Positions 32,453 through 41,790 of a stretch of 64,000 bases of DNA are shown piece after piece. The notes under the pieces are model-generated. The model had not been told where the DNA came from and did not search any database. It saw only the letters and a program-made list of their open reading frames with translations. The stretch covers positions 405,707 to 469,706 of the forward strand of contig CAXAMN010015113.1 of the NCBI GenBank assembly GCA_963970005.1, written 5' to 3'. How positions within the stretch are numbered: position 1 is the first letter of the stretch; every line of letters begins with the position of its first letter. This DNA is from Durusdinium trenchii. Lineage: Eukaryota; Sar; Dinophyceae; Suessiales; Symbiodiniaceae. Position numbers and translations under genes: made by a program.

Positions 32453-33068
32453 GTCTTGTCAGTGTTGCTGGGGCAATCATTGCAATCATGCCCTTTTGTG
32501 TATGTCTCAGCTGTAGTTGTTGATGTTGTCCCAGGTGCATAATTGTTGCTGGCAAGTAGTAGAGGTTGTGCTGTTGCACCAACAAAACATTGAATCCCTT
32601 GTCACGGCGCATTGTGGGGGCGTCGTTGAACCTGATGTCAAAGCCTTGTTCTGCCAGTCTTGTCACTGACAGAAGTGGGTCATGAATGTCACACACATAG
32701 AAGGGTATGACAATTGGTTGTCCTCTGGATTGCATGTAGACCCATCTCACGCCATAGCATTGTATTGTCTTCTTTGTCACTGTCCTGAGGTTTGGACTTT
32801 GTGCTTGGTCGATCTTGTACACGGGATAGTTGTCTGCGAACCATAGTGGGCAGACATGTGTGGCTGCTCCACTGCCGGTCATGATGTGTATAGTGTCTGT
32901 TGTACCGCTGTTTGTTGTAGCTGACTTGTGGTCATTGCCATTGCTGATCATGGCGTTGACATGGATTGGGTTGGTGTCATATCGTGATTGCTTGTGGATG
33001 GAATTGGCGGAAGTGCCAATGGCTGTTGTATCTGTTGTTGTTGTCTTGTGTAGCCCTGAAAGAAACAT
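32244..33068 (-). CDS. copia protease region (element C), catalytic Asp replaced
   Basis: The segment IMTGSGAATHVCPLWFADNY aligns with the retropepsin block 'DSGAATHVCP' of this family. Gly stands where the catalytic Asp should be, so this copy could not process its polyprotein. PFYVCDIHDPLLSVTRLAEQ and FNVLLVQQHNLYYLPATI follow, as in the protease-integrase junction of copia elements. It overlaps Gag (32948-33952) in another frame, consistent with a shift between gag and pol. Confidence 0.8.
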   Translation of the reverse strand: MFLSGLHKTTTTDTTAIGTSANSIHKQSRYDTNPIHVNAMISNGNDHKSATTNSGTTDTIHIMTGSGAATHVCPLWFADNYPVYKIDQAQSPNLRTVTKKTIQCYGVRWVYMQSRGQPIVIPFYVCDIHDPLLSVTRLAEQGFDIRFNDAPTMRRDKGFNVLLVQQHNLYYLPATIMHLGQHQQLQLRHTQKGMIAMIAPATLTRHGPQQVLGGNSDYWNYNNEGYLVRYHRNKRKALFVPGDNCSTTGDIEQLQTNNHPTNRQKQRGPRRTIP

Positions 33069-33952
33069 CCATTGTCATAGTAGTCGTCATACCATTGTGT
33101 TGTCGTGTCTTCAATGTCATTGCTTTCTCCTTGTCCAATGTTATGTATTGCCACTCGGCAGTCTTTGGCATAGTGTCCTGTTCGTCCGCATCTGTAGCAT
33201 GTGTCTGTCGCTTGTTTTCCTTTGTTCTTTCCTTTGCCTTTGTTGTATCCTTTGCTGAATCCTTTGTTTCCTTTGTTGCCTCTTCCGAATGGATTGCCAA
33301 ATCCAATCGGAATGTTGTTGTAGTTGTTGAATCCTTTTCCTCCATACTTTCTTTTCCCTTTGTAGTAGTAGTTGTTGTTGTTGTAATTGTTGTAACCGTA
33401 GCCGTTGTATCCTCCGTAGCCTTTGCCTTTGTGTTTTCCTTTTCCTTTACTCTTTCCTTTGTTGTTGTTGTATTTGCCTTTGCCTTGGTGGATTGCATCA
33501 ATGTCCATAGGTGCTTGTCCACCAGCGAGGTTTGTTGCCACGCTGGATGATTGTGTTCGCAGTTGTTGTAGTTTGCTGAATACTGTTGTTGATCGATAGT
33601 ACTCGATGATTGTTTGCTTGACTCTTGTATAGCTTGGGCTTTGTCCTGAAAGTAGTTGCAAGTGTTGTTGTAATGGTCCACTTGTTTTATTGAGGAGTAC
33701 TGCTATCTTCACAGCATCTGGACGTGTTTGTCCATTGTCTCGCTCAAATCGTTGTAGCTCAAATTCCCATGTTGAGAATGATTCTTCAAAGTTGTTGTTG
33801 TCGAATTTTGGCTTCAGTAGTCTTGTGAGGTGTCCAATGGATCTGGCGCCCCCATGGAATGGAGAAGCAGATGCACAATTGTCTGTACATCTCGAAGCCA
33901 ACTGTATGTTGATGTTGCCTGCAGAGGCGAACATGTCGTTCACCATCTTCAA
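32948..33952 (-). CDS. copia Gag with zinc knuckle (element C)
   Basis: 334 open codons. The N-terminal part contains FEESFSTWEFELQRFERDNG and LLNKTSGPLQQHLQL, a helical capsid-like segment. A very long Lys/Gly/Tyr/Asn-rich tract (GKSKGKGKHKGKGYGGYNG and similar, about residues 160-250) follows, probably for RNA binding. A canonical CCHC knuckle, CYRCGRTGHYAKDC, comes next. The N-terminal end of Gag is in a neighbouring frame (33786-34226). Confidence 0.88.
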   Translation of the reverse strand: MKMVNDMFASAGNINIQLASRCTDNCASASPFHGGARSIGHLTRLLKPKFDNNNFEESFSTWEFELQRFERDNGQTRPDAVKIAVLLNKTSGPLQQHLQLLSGQSPSYTRVKQTIIEYYRSTTVFSKLQQLRTQSSSVATNLAGGQAPMDIDAIHQGKGKYNNNKGKSKGKGKHKGKGYGGYNGYGYNNYNNNNYYYKGKRKYGGKGFNNYNNIPIGFGNPFGRGNKGNKGFSKGYNKGKGKNKGKQATDTCYRCGRTGHYAKDCRVAIHNIGQGESNDIEDTTTQWYDDYYDNGCFFQGYTRQQQQIQQPLALPPIPSTSNHDMTPTQSMSTP

Positions 33953-34226
33953 TTGTTGATGCTGCTGCTCGCAGTTGTATCTCTGTGAGTTCTGCTGTGG
34001 CTATTTCTGCTGCTTGTAGCAACTCTGTGTAGTCGTTGTTTTGCAATCCCATGTATGCTGTGAACTTGTACTTCCATTCTTCGAACGTGCCATAGTCTCC
34101 ATTGAAGAAAGGTGGTTTGAGTTTGTATGTGTTCATGTTTGCCATGTTTGTTATTGTCTCATCTTCTGCAATTGTTCTCCTCCAGCCGGAGCTGCTGCTG
34201 TGGCTGCCATTGTTGCAGCTGTTCAA
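33786..34226 (-). pseudogene. copia Gag N-terminus (element C)
   Basis: Begins near the 5' LTR with an ATG. It reads KLKPPFFNGDYGTFEEWKYK and FTAYMGLQNNDYTELLQAAE, a typical Gag opening ('F.G....F..W...'). After about residue 90 the frame is lost and Gag continues in 32948-33952. Confidence 0.8.
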
Positions 34227-34328
34227 GCTACCTGTTGTAGGGTCAAGGTTTGTCCTTTGTTGTTTGTGTTTGTGTGTGTGTGCTTGTCCCTGTTGTTGTA
34301 TTGGAGCTCACCTGATTGTTGTTACCAG

Positions 34329-34347
34329 GATCCTCGCTCCGCTACCA
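34329..34347 (-). other. Primer-binding site of element C
   Basis: Directly inside the 5' LTR. The plus strand reads GATCCTCGCTCCGCTACCA, ending in CCA against the LTR, so the element's strand starts TGGTAGCGGAGC. That matches the layout of a tRNA 3' end used as minus-strand primer. TGGTA-type sites usually pair with initiator Met tRNA; the identity here is inferred. Element B shows a damaged version at the same place. Confidence 0.75.
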
Positions 34348-34526
34348 TGTAAAATTCAGCAGCTGTTTGTTTCACGTTTGTGCACGTCAGTTGTATTGTT
34401 TTCCTCTGGCAATTGTCCTTAGGTTCAAGGCCTTTGATCCAAGGTGCATTGTGAAGCACCAAGCCATTGTACATGCACACTACGATGGAGTAGACATGCG
34501 ATTGTACAAAAGATTGTCTCTTAACA
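34348..34526 (-). repeat. 5' LTR of element C
   Basis: 179 bases, about 96% identical to 15253-15429, with TGTAAAATTCAGCAG at the inner end (plus strand) and TTAACA at the outer end. Promoter position is expected inside it, but I see no clear TATA-like box. Confidence 0.92.
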
Positions 34527-34531
34527 TCCTT
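34527..34531 (+). repeat. Target-site duplication of element C, right (TCCTT)
   Basis: TCCTT directly after the right LTR, identical to 15248-15252. Confidence 0.85.
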
Positions 34532-37396
34532 TGGCCTCTTCCTTTCCCTTGCCTTCTGCAAAAACCATCGGACAGATCTTCACAATGTCCTGAAGTTGCA
34601 GGTGGCAAAGGGCATCACCTCTTTCAACTTGATGAGCATTGTAGCAAAGATTCCAAAACAACATGTTACAAGTTAATGTTTGTTTAGGCATTTTAGCTTT
34701 AGTTTCACCCGTTGAGGTGCTGCCTCTTGCATCTTGATGCCTTGTGCTTCTGGCAACTTCCCACCTCCAATCGTGTACGTATCGCCGCGCCGCTCCTAAC
34801 CGCTCACCAGAGAGGTGTTTTCTCCACCCGAGTTGAAGCAAACTCTGAAGGACCGCAAGCTTGGTCTTCTTCGCTTCTCAGAGAAGGAAATAGAATTTGA
34901 CGCTTCAGAAGGAACCTTCTGATCCTTCTCTTCTCCACGGAAGCGGATGAACTAGCGGGGTGCTGACAGACACCACGGCACGGCTCATGATCCCTCAAGC
35001 TCGCTGATTCCAAAGGCCCAGCTGGAAGCTAGAGAATCAGAGTAAGGTTTGCCTCGGGAACTTGAGCGAATCTCGCTTCGTCCAGCTGGATACTCCCCGG
35101 TCCCTGCATTGAAGCTTGCAAGGTGCGCCAAGCCCAGTCCGGGTCGGTCCAATGCACTTGCTTAAGACAGTCCGTGCTTCGTTTGTCAGGATATTGGTAT
35201 CCCTGAGACTCAACGTTCTTCACGGAAATGCGAAGATGCCTCCTCAAGCCTCTCAGAAGTGTCCACTTCGTATGTATATATATATATATATCGCATACCC
35301 TTGCAGTTCTTGCCCAGCTCAGATGCCTAAAATTTCATGTATTGGAAACCGATTGACCGCCCCTGCATGACTTCCAGCCCAGCTCCAGCTCAGCATGGAG
35401 CAGCGTGGTGCAGCCTGAGGCTCGGAACGAGCGGAACCTGCGGAACCAGAGCAATCCCCACTCTGTCGACGGCATTCTCTGAAGGGCTCTAGAGCTTCTT
35501 CCCACTCTCGGTTGGGTTGAGCCTGTCACCAGCTATCCCAAGCTCTGTCTGGCAGCCTGGCAATGACTTTTTGTCACTCCTGTACCTCACTGAAGGATAG
35601 TCCAAGGTCTTCAACTTGCTCTGACCTTTGCTTCGAAGAGGCACGTCATGGATGTAGTTGTTTGGCGAACAAGCTCCGCTCCATCATTTCTCTCGTGCCT
35701 CTGTGGTGTTGTTTTGTGCTGAATGCATTCATTGCAACAACTTTGGTAAGGAAGGTGCGTAAACGTGTGTCTATGACGTGCCTGTGTTGCTTCATTTGGA
35801 AATTGAGCTACTGACTCACCTCTCGGTTCTTTTGGCGGCGTTGCACTCATCAACACGTGCGCGTCTTGGACAAGTGTTATGTTTCAACAGTCTCGTGGAG
35901 ACCGGTAGCACAGACTGCCCTCCATGCGGCCACAATAAGCTCAACTCACCTCCCATTGCGATCTAGCTGAATGTTTCACTTCCTCGGCCTCCTTTCTCTC
36001 AGTCTTGGCATTTGGAGCTTGTGGTTGGTTGTATGCCTTCGCCGTTCATCCAAAATGGCCTCATTCTCATCCGGGCTCATCCACCTGCTCCGTTTCACCT
36101 GACCTCGCCTCCGGACCTGACCAGTCGACTGGACCGGTCGTCCGGTGTGAGCCGGTGGAACGCCATAGCCTGCCATAGGCTGGTTCACCTGTTGAGTGTT
36201 TTTCTCACGTCCCTTAGTTAATCCTGGAGAATCTTGTACCTCAAGGTTGTGCATCCAGGTGTTCTCCTCACATCTCGAGGCTGTGAGGGCCAGGTTGGCC
36301 CTAGTAGGTCCAGCGGCTTTCATGTGCATGGCAATCTGTTTACATGCGCTCGTCGATCAAAGTTGTTCTCTCCTTCTTTCCCTCATGACCTCATCCACTG
36401 AAGTCGCCAAGACTCATTCCTCCGTATCTCGAAGGCACCAGCAATTGCGAGATAGATGATAGATGTGGAATCACACCCTTTCCCTTCTGCCTTTGGCTCC
36501 TTCCGTTGCCCTTCTGAGAAAAACCCTTCCTTACCTTCTTTGAATTCCTTTTCCTTGGCCCTGCCACCTATTCTTGCCAAAAGGACCCGCTATCGCCAAC
36601 CAAGACTTTGCCTCTCAGGAGGCTAGTCAAAGGACCATTCAGCTTGACATTGTCTTCTCTTCAGGGTAAGTCCATCTCAGGGAGCAAAGAGGTGTCATTT
36701 GGTGCTTTCCTCATTGGGTGCTTTTTGCCCGAATGAGGTCCTTCAGGCAGTTCTCATAGTTGGAAACGAGATACCGCTCCAACACCCAAGACATCCCAAG
36801 ACCATGTTTCAAAGCCTTTGATTTCATCCCCCCTGTTCTGGTGCTTTAAAGCATCCTCGGTTTGGGCCCAAAGCTTCGACCAACCTGTAACCCCATCTAC
36901 TGCAGGGTCCTTTCAACTGCTGGAACTGCTGATGCATCTGCAGTAGTTGTTCTCAAGGTTCTCACTTCGCTCGAACGGCTCTCCAGCCATCATTGCACCT
37001 GCGGCTCCCGAATTCAAAGGCCTAGTACCAAAAGGCTTTCCTTGCGTATCGGTGTTTACGCACGCCCCCATGCGAACTTCTCCTTGATGCCACAGGGGCA
37101 CTTGTACGCATCTTATTTTGAGTGCATGTCATCCTTCACATGGGCACCGTGCTCCACACACCGTATACCACACATTCTTTCACAAGAAATCCATTCAAGA
37201 CGGTCGTGGCATTCAGTTGCGTAAGACGGTCGTGGCTGACGCCCCCGTTCCCGCGGCCTCTTAGCGCTTCAGTCAGGTTGCTTCCGATGAAGGTCCTGGC
37301 ATCGTGGTAGAGAGGCGAGGTGCAAAGCTGCGCCGTGTCTACCGCGGGGAGATTGAGGAGACCTTTCTCCTAGGCGGGGAATCGGTTTGCCGGCTG
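34532..37396. other. Mostly no recognisable gene
   Basis: Apart from the integrase-like remnant at 35611-35856, I see only short frames without known motifs. A (TA)n tract lies at about 35273-35293. The region may be very old retroelement debris on the minus strand. Confidence 0.4.
35611..35856 (-). pseudogene. Possible copia integrase zinc-region remnant
   Basis: A frame of 81 codons contains HRHTFTHLPYQSCCNECIQH. This resembles the 'HELTHLPYRSWCPICV' block of the element C integrase, with the Cys pair spaced the same way. Flanking sequence shows no further integrase motifs, so at most a short remnant is left. Confidence 0.4.
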
Positions 37397-37460
37397 CTAG
37401 TAAGTTGGAGGCCATCGCTCTTAGGTTGGAGGCCATCGCTAGTAGGTTGGAGGCCATCGC
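37397..37460 (+). repeat. TTGGAGGCCATCGC tandem triplet
   Basis: Three copies in a row of a unit of about 21 bases, TAGGTTGGAGGCCATCGCTAG with small changes, directly upstream of the aminotransferase exons. Confidence 0.85.
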
Positions 37461-37792
37461 ATGGTCACCGTTTGGTAGTCTCGTCACCCCGGATCTACTG
37501 GCATTTTCCAGCTTTCAGTCGAGCCGCCGGTAACACGCCAGGCGCGGCGTGTTCGGAAGTCTTCACCGGGCCGCGCTTGGCCAAAGTGCTTCGGCCAGCC
37601 TTGGAGCATCAACGTTTGGCCATTGAAAAGATGGAGAGGGGCGAGAGTTGGGAGCCACTGAGCATCCATACCAGCGCAGGCGAGACCTTCAGCTGTTTTT
37701 ATGGTTGGTTTGAGATCAAAGTACGACAGCAGACGAGAGCAAAACAGTTCTTTTTGAGAAGGGGAGAGTCAGTTCCTCGCCTGCCCCGCCAG

Positions 37793-39829
37793 GCTTCCCT
37801 GGCGCACTCACGGGTTTCGTGGAGTGCCTGGAGAAGAACCTTCCATGGACTGGAAGCGATTGGTTTGTAAATGTTCAGCAGGAAGGAGCTACTGCAGTAT
37901 GGGCAGGAGTTGAGGTTCGGTTCATGAAGCAGATTTCAAGCATCAACGAGTCAATGGGCATCGAGTTCGAAAGCTACAGTTGGCCAGTGAGACCCCAGAT
38001 GTTCAAAGGGTCGAAGTAATGTAGCATTGGTAGTGCACCCCGGATCAGCTTTTTTGCAGATCACCCCACAGACCCGGCACATTGAATGCCTCTTCAGCTC
38101 ATACCACCCGCCCGCCCTGGAGGCATTGGGGCACTTGAGGCAGATGGCTCCACACCCAAAGTGCTCAGCTTCGAGAAGTCTTGATGTATGCCGCGTGGGC
38201 GTGGCTGAGAGGTCCTACCATGGAACCCCAACAATGGCACTGGGGCAGCCAGCTAAGCCCTTATGGCCCAATGCGCCGAGAACGACTGGGCAGGTCTCAT
38301 ATCCGTTGCCTCCCCTCAGTGGGGAGAAAGAATGTGAGGAATATCTGCGAAAGTTTGATGCCTTCCTTGCAGAACATCCTGATATTGGCATATTTGTTTT
38401 TGAGCCACAGTGGGGGTCCAGTCGCCTGGCGAGAGCTTGGCCACCACAATTGCTGAAGGAGGTGATTGCTAGATGTCAGAGATCTGGTGCTTACGTGCTT
38501 TGCGATGAAGTCATGTGCGGCCTAGGCGAGCAGCCCTTTGGCACAGTTGCGGGCCCATCACTTTTGTTGCCCCTTGTAGTCCGCATAGCCCATAGCTAGC
38601 GTCCACAGGCCCCAAAAACGATGCGATGTTGTCGGTCCATCTCAGCCTGCCAGCAAAATCATCAGCTCCAAATAAAGCTAAATGTGTGCATATATATATA
38701 TATATACAATTGAATCTAATGGTCGCATGGTTGTTGACCATTCTTGCACGCGCATTTGCGTTGTCGTGCACATGGCTTTAAACATGTGAAGGGTCATCAA
38801 AGTAAATCCAAGTAAGTCAAGCCCACGCGTTCCTCCTTTGGGGGTGTTCTTTCTTCTCGCTCCATGTCCTCCCTCAAGCTGTGACTGGTCCGGTCGTCTG
38901 ATGGGCCAAACCCCCCCCCCTCACCGGTCTGGTCCGGGCAACGTCGTTGGACAGTTCCAGGCCGTCATGGTGAAGGCACCTTGTTCCTCAGCCAGGCTTG
39001 GGCCTTGGAGCCCGATGCCGTGACCTTTGGCAAGTCGCTCGCCTCAGGCGCGGGACGAGCGTCGGCGGTGAGCCGTCGGTCCCGACCGGTGCGACCTGCC
39101 AGGGGAAGACGGGGGAAGACAGGGGGGGAAGACGCGGAAGTGAACACCGCGGCCTTGGGTGACTCAGGCTCAGAACGGTTTTTCACGCGAGCAAGACTCT
39201 AAAGACTCGGTGGGTCAGCTTGAAAAACACTCCACTAACTTGTCATGCCAGGCACATTTCCACTGTCTGGTGTCATTGTGCGGCATGGTTCCAAAGCGAT
39301 GTGGGAAGCTGGAATTAAGATCCAGCAAAGCCACACATATGCTGGCTCATCCGCACTGGCCTATTTGACTGCTACGGAGATCCTTCGGGAGTTGCCGGGC
39401 TGGTTTGATCGAGCCAATCGATCGGGCCAGATGGTGAGAGATCTTTTGGGACCAGTGGCTGATGGCAAGTTCTTTCGACTCTATGGGCAGGGCCTCTTGT
39501 GGGGCGGCGAATTTGCCAAGACCGTGGCCGCAACAGATCTGAAGGCTGCATGTCACAAGGAGGGTGTTTGGCCCTACATTGTGGAATCTCCCAGTTTGGG
39601 ATTAATGTTCCTCGTTCGCACAGTGAGCGTCAAGGTGTTGCCTTTGTTCCTTCCAACTCTTCTGCGAAGATCGCCACGTTGGGCGTCCACCGGGTGGCCG
39701 TGGGGACGTCGTTTTTGCTTCAGGATCAGCCCTCCGATGGACATTGACGAGGACCAGCTCAGAGAAGGTTTGGAGGGCTTGGTCCGTGTGGTGAATAGAC
39801 TCAAAGCTGGCCTACCTGAAGAGGCATAG
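37793..39829 (+). CDS. Class-III PLP-dependent aminotransferase, five exons placed, 5' end not found
   Basis: Transfers an amino group using pyridoxal phosphate; the substrate (ornithine, GABA or similar) cannot be told. Proposed exons are 37793-37906, 38169-38525, 38961-39047, 39252-39606 and 39724-39829 (stop TAG), with intron phases agreeing throughout. Blocks in order: FVNVQQEGATAVWA (cofactor phosphate-binding loop region), VGVAERSYHGT, IGIFVFEPQWGSS, GAYVLCDEVMCGLG (cofactor-binding Asp), LEPDAVTFGKSLASG (Schiff-base Lys), SHTYAGSSALAYL and ISPPMDIDEDQLREGLEGL. The exons total about 340 residues; an N-terminal 80-100 residues typical of the family are missing and must lie upstream. Introns 2 and 3 start GC, intron 1 probably GA, intron 4 GT; all end AG. 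All catalytic residues are present, so this looks like a working host gene. Confidence 0.82.
38526..38960 (+). other. GC-AG intron of the aminotransferase
   Basis: The donor CTAG|GCGAGC and acceptor TTCCAG|GCCGTC rejoin the frame exactly to give the family sequence GLGRHG. A (TA)n tract lies at 38691-38706. The 204-base intron at 39048-39251 likewise starts GC (TCAG|GCGCGG) and ends GCCAG|GCAC. Confidence 0.8.
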
Positions 39830-41229
39830 GCTGCAGTGCATGTGCTATTTTTGCTGTACAACAGATCTTTTGCGGTCAGCTGTCGAATGATATCCCAGAG
39901 GAAAAAGGAAAGCGCACAGGAAGAGGGAGAACAAAAGGAGGGAAGAGATGTGGGTTTACGGTTTAGATGGGTTTAGGGTTCTTCGGTAGCGGCCGTCGCT
40001 ACGAGAAGCCAGGAGGCCATCGCTATGCTCGTAGCTCGTGGAGCCTCTAGACCATTCATGAAAACACCGGTCGCTTCCCTCCTTCCGAGGCCGAGAAAAA
40101 AAAGAAAAACAGGCCCGGAAGATGGATGGGAAAAAGCGGAACGCCGAGCTCTCAGACGTTGAGGAGGTTGGTACAGTTTCATGTAGTTTGTATTGTTTGG
40201 TATTTGTCTCATGGTGTCTCTGGACGTTGTCGACGGCCAAGAGTGCCAAGAGTCAGAATCTGTGGAGGCTTCTCCGATGTCGATGTGTGTGTTCCGCCAT
40301 TCTGGGCTCAAAAGTGAGCCAAAATTGAGAGAGGGTGGGGGGGGGGGGGGCCCGGGGGGGGGGAGGGGCCAAAAACCGACCAACCTGCAACCCGACGTCA
40401 TGTCGGACGACGCGGGGAGAAGGTTGGTCGTGTGCAGGTTGGAGTTCAGCCACGAGCTTCCCGGACATGATCTTTTTTGGAGTTGCATGTGCAGATATGG
40501 TGTTACTTGTGTCGGCCATAGCGGCCATTTATTTACTTCTTTTTTTGGGCCCCATTCGTTGAAAGCGGCGACAAACTCAGGTTTACTCGACAGCTGGAAG
40601 AAGGGCTGCTGGTTCATCTGAGGGAACTCTGGCAGGGAACTCCGCCTGTGGTGGGGCCTTGGAGCTGCAGAGTCAGCGAGGAATGCATCGAAATCTCTTG
40701 GGATGGACCTCATCCTTGGCTTCCAGAGGACGGGCCTCCACAGATCCGATTCAGATTCGGAACCCAGGAACAACATATAACATTCTATAACTATATATAT
40801 ATACACACACATGAGGAAGAAAAGAGCGCTTTTGGGAGGGGCGGGAGGGTGAAGGGTTTGTAAGACAAAGGTGGAAATTAGAGTTTTATTCCTCAAGTGA
40901 GGGAAGCCCTGACAAGTCCTTGTTCCAAAGTAAGATATTTCCCCAAACAGTGTGGACATACTAGGGGTTCTTACGGTAGGTGTAAAGGGCCGGTGTTTAA
41001 TCGGAGGTGTCACACCGGGGCGTCTGGCTAATTCGTTGCTATTTACAGTGCATTCATGCCTCTCGAAATCCTCGAAGTGCATTTCGACTGCGCAGGCTCG
41101 CAGAATCTGCGGGCCCGCGGCGGGTGCTTGTCGCGACTGCGCTCTCGTTGTGGTGCCGTGCGCATTTTCGGACATGGTGATCACTTTTCGTGGCAGGGGC
41201 AGGGGAAACCTCGTGCTTTGGTGGTCCAA
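39830..41229. other. No recognisable gene; several low-complexity tracts
   Basis: Contains GGTTTAGATGGGTTTAGGGTT at 39960-39980 (resembling TTTAGGG telomeric repeats, two or three units only), one GGAGGCCATCGCTA word near 40012, G runs at 40337-40372 and a (TA)n(CA)n tract at about 40792-40811. Long open frames here have no domain signature. Confidence 0.45.
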
Positions 41230-41790
41230 AGCCAACTTTTCGTGACATTGATTTTGTGACAGGTGCAGTGAATCGTGACTTTTGGACATGTGAACCTCGA
41301 AGTGCAGACTTCGTGACAGGCGCAGCACTTTGTGAACCTCGAAGTGCAGANNNNNNNNNNAACCTCGAAGTGCAGATTTCGTGGCAGGCACAGCGCTTTG
41401 TGAACCTTGAAGTGCAGATTTCGTGGCAGGTACAGCATTTTGTGAATCTCGAAGTGCAGATTTCGTGGCACTTTGTGAAGCTCGAAGTGCAGATTTCGCG
41501 ACAGTCGCAGCATTTTGTGAGCCCTGAAGTGCAGATTTCGTGGCCGATGTCGAGGCAGGCGCAGCGCTTTGTGAGCCTCAGAATGCAAATTTCGTGGCAG
41601 TCGCAGCACTTTGTGCACTTCGAAGTGCAGATTTCGTGGCAGGCACGGCACTTTGTGAACCTCGAAGTGCAGATTTTGTGGCAGGCGCAGCTCTTTGTGA
41701 GCCTCAGAATGCAAATTTCGTGGCAGTTGCAGCACTTTGTCAACCTCGAAGTACAGATTTGGTGGCAGGCGCACTCTCACCCTCACTCAC
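41230..41790. repeat. 42-base minisatellite (CTCGAAGTGCAGATTTCGTG)
   Basis: About a dozen copies of a unit reading roughly AACCTCGAAGTGCAGATTTC-GTGGCAGGCACAGCACTTTG-TG. Basic units are 42 bases (14 codons), with some shortened or extended copies. Because the unit is a multiple of three and lacks stops, both strands stay open for over 150 codons. A 10-base gap lies inside (41351-41360). Confidence 0.88.
41351..41360. other. Assembly gap (10 N) inside the minisatellite
   Basis: Ten N between two identical half units, so the number of repeat copies here is unreliable. Confidence 0.95.

Larger units (their letters stand above)
15253..34526 (-). mobile_element. Ty1/copia element C, nested host of two insertions
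   Basis: LTR retrotransposon with TG...CA LTRs at 15253-15429 and 34348-34526 and TCCTT target duplications directly outside. Minus-strand order is Gag with zinc knuckle, protease, integrase, RT, RNase H and then about 1.4 kb of extra sequence before the 3' LTR. RNase H is split: its first half is at 28.0-28.2 kb and its second half at 16.9-17.2 kb, with a LINE between. The RT is split by a TIR element. Without the two insertions C would be about 7.4 kb. Its motifs (MVYVDDLLFLG, SSIVALSSAESELYALG) differ from elements A and B, so it is a second copia family. Confidence 0.93.

Noticed and set aside
34329-34347. tRNA gene fragment
   Set aside because: Only the 3' end resembles a tRNA, and it touches the LTR; it is the primer-binding site.
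39955-39985. Interstitial telomere (TTTAGGG)
   Set aside because: Only two or three imperfect units are present; too short to claim.
39973-41391. Long minus-strand frame of about 470 codons
   Set aside because: It crosses the minisatellite, a gap and G/C runs, has no domain, and its strand and composition match no gene.
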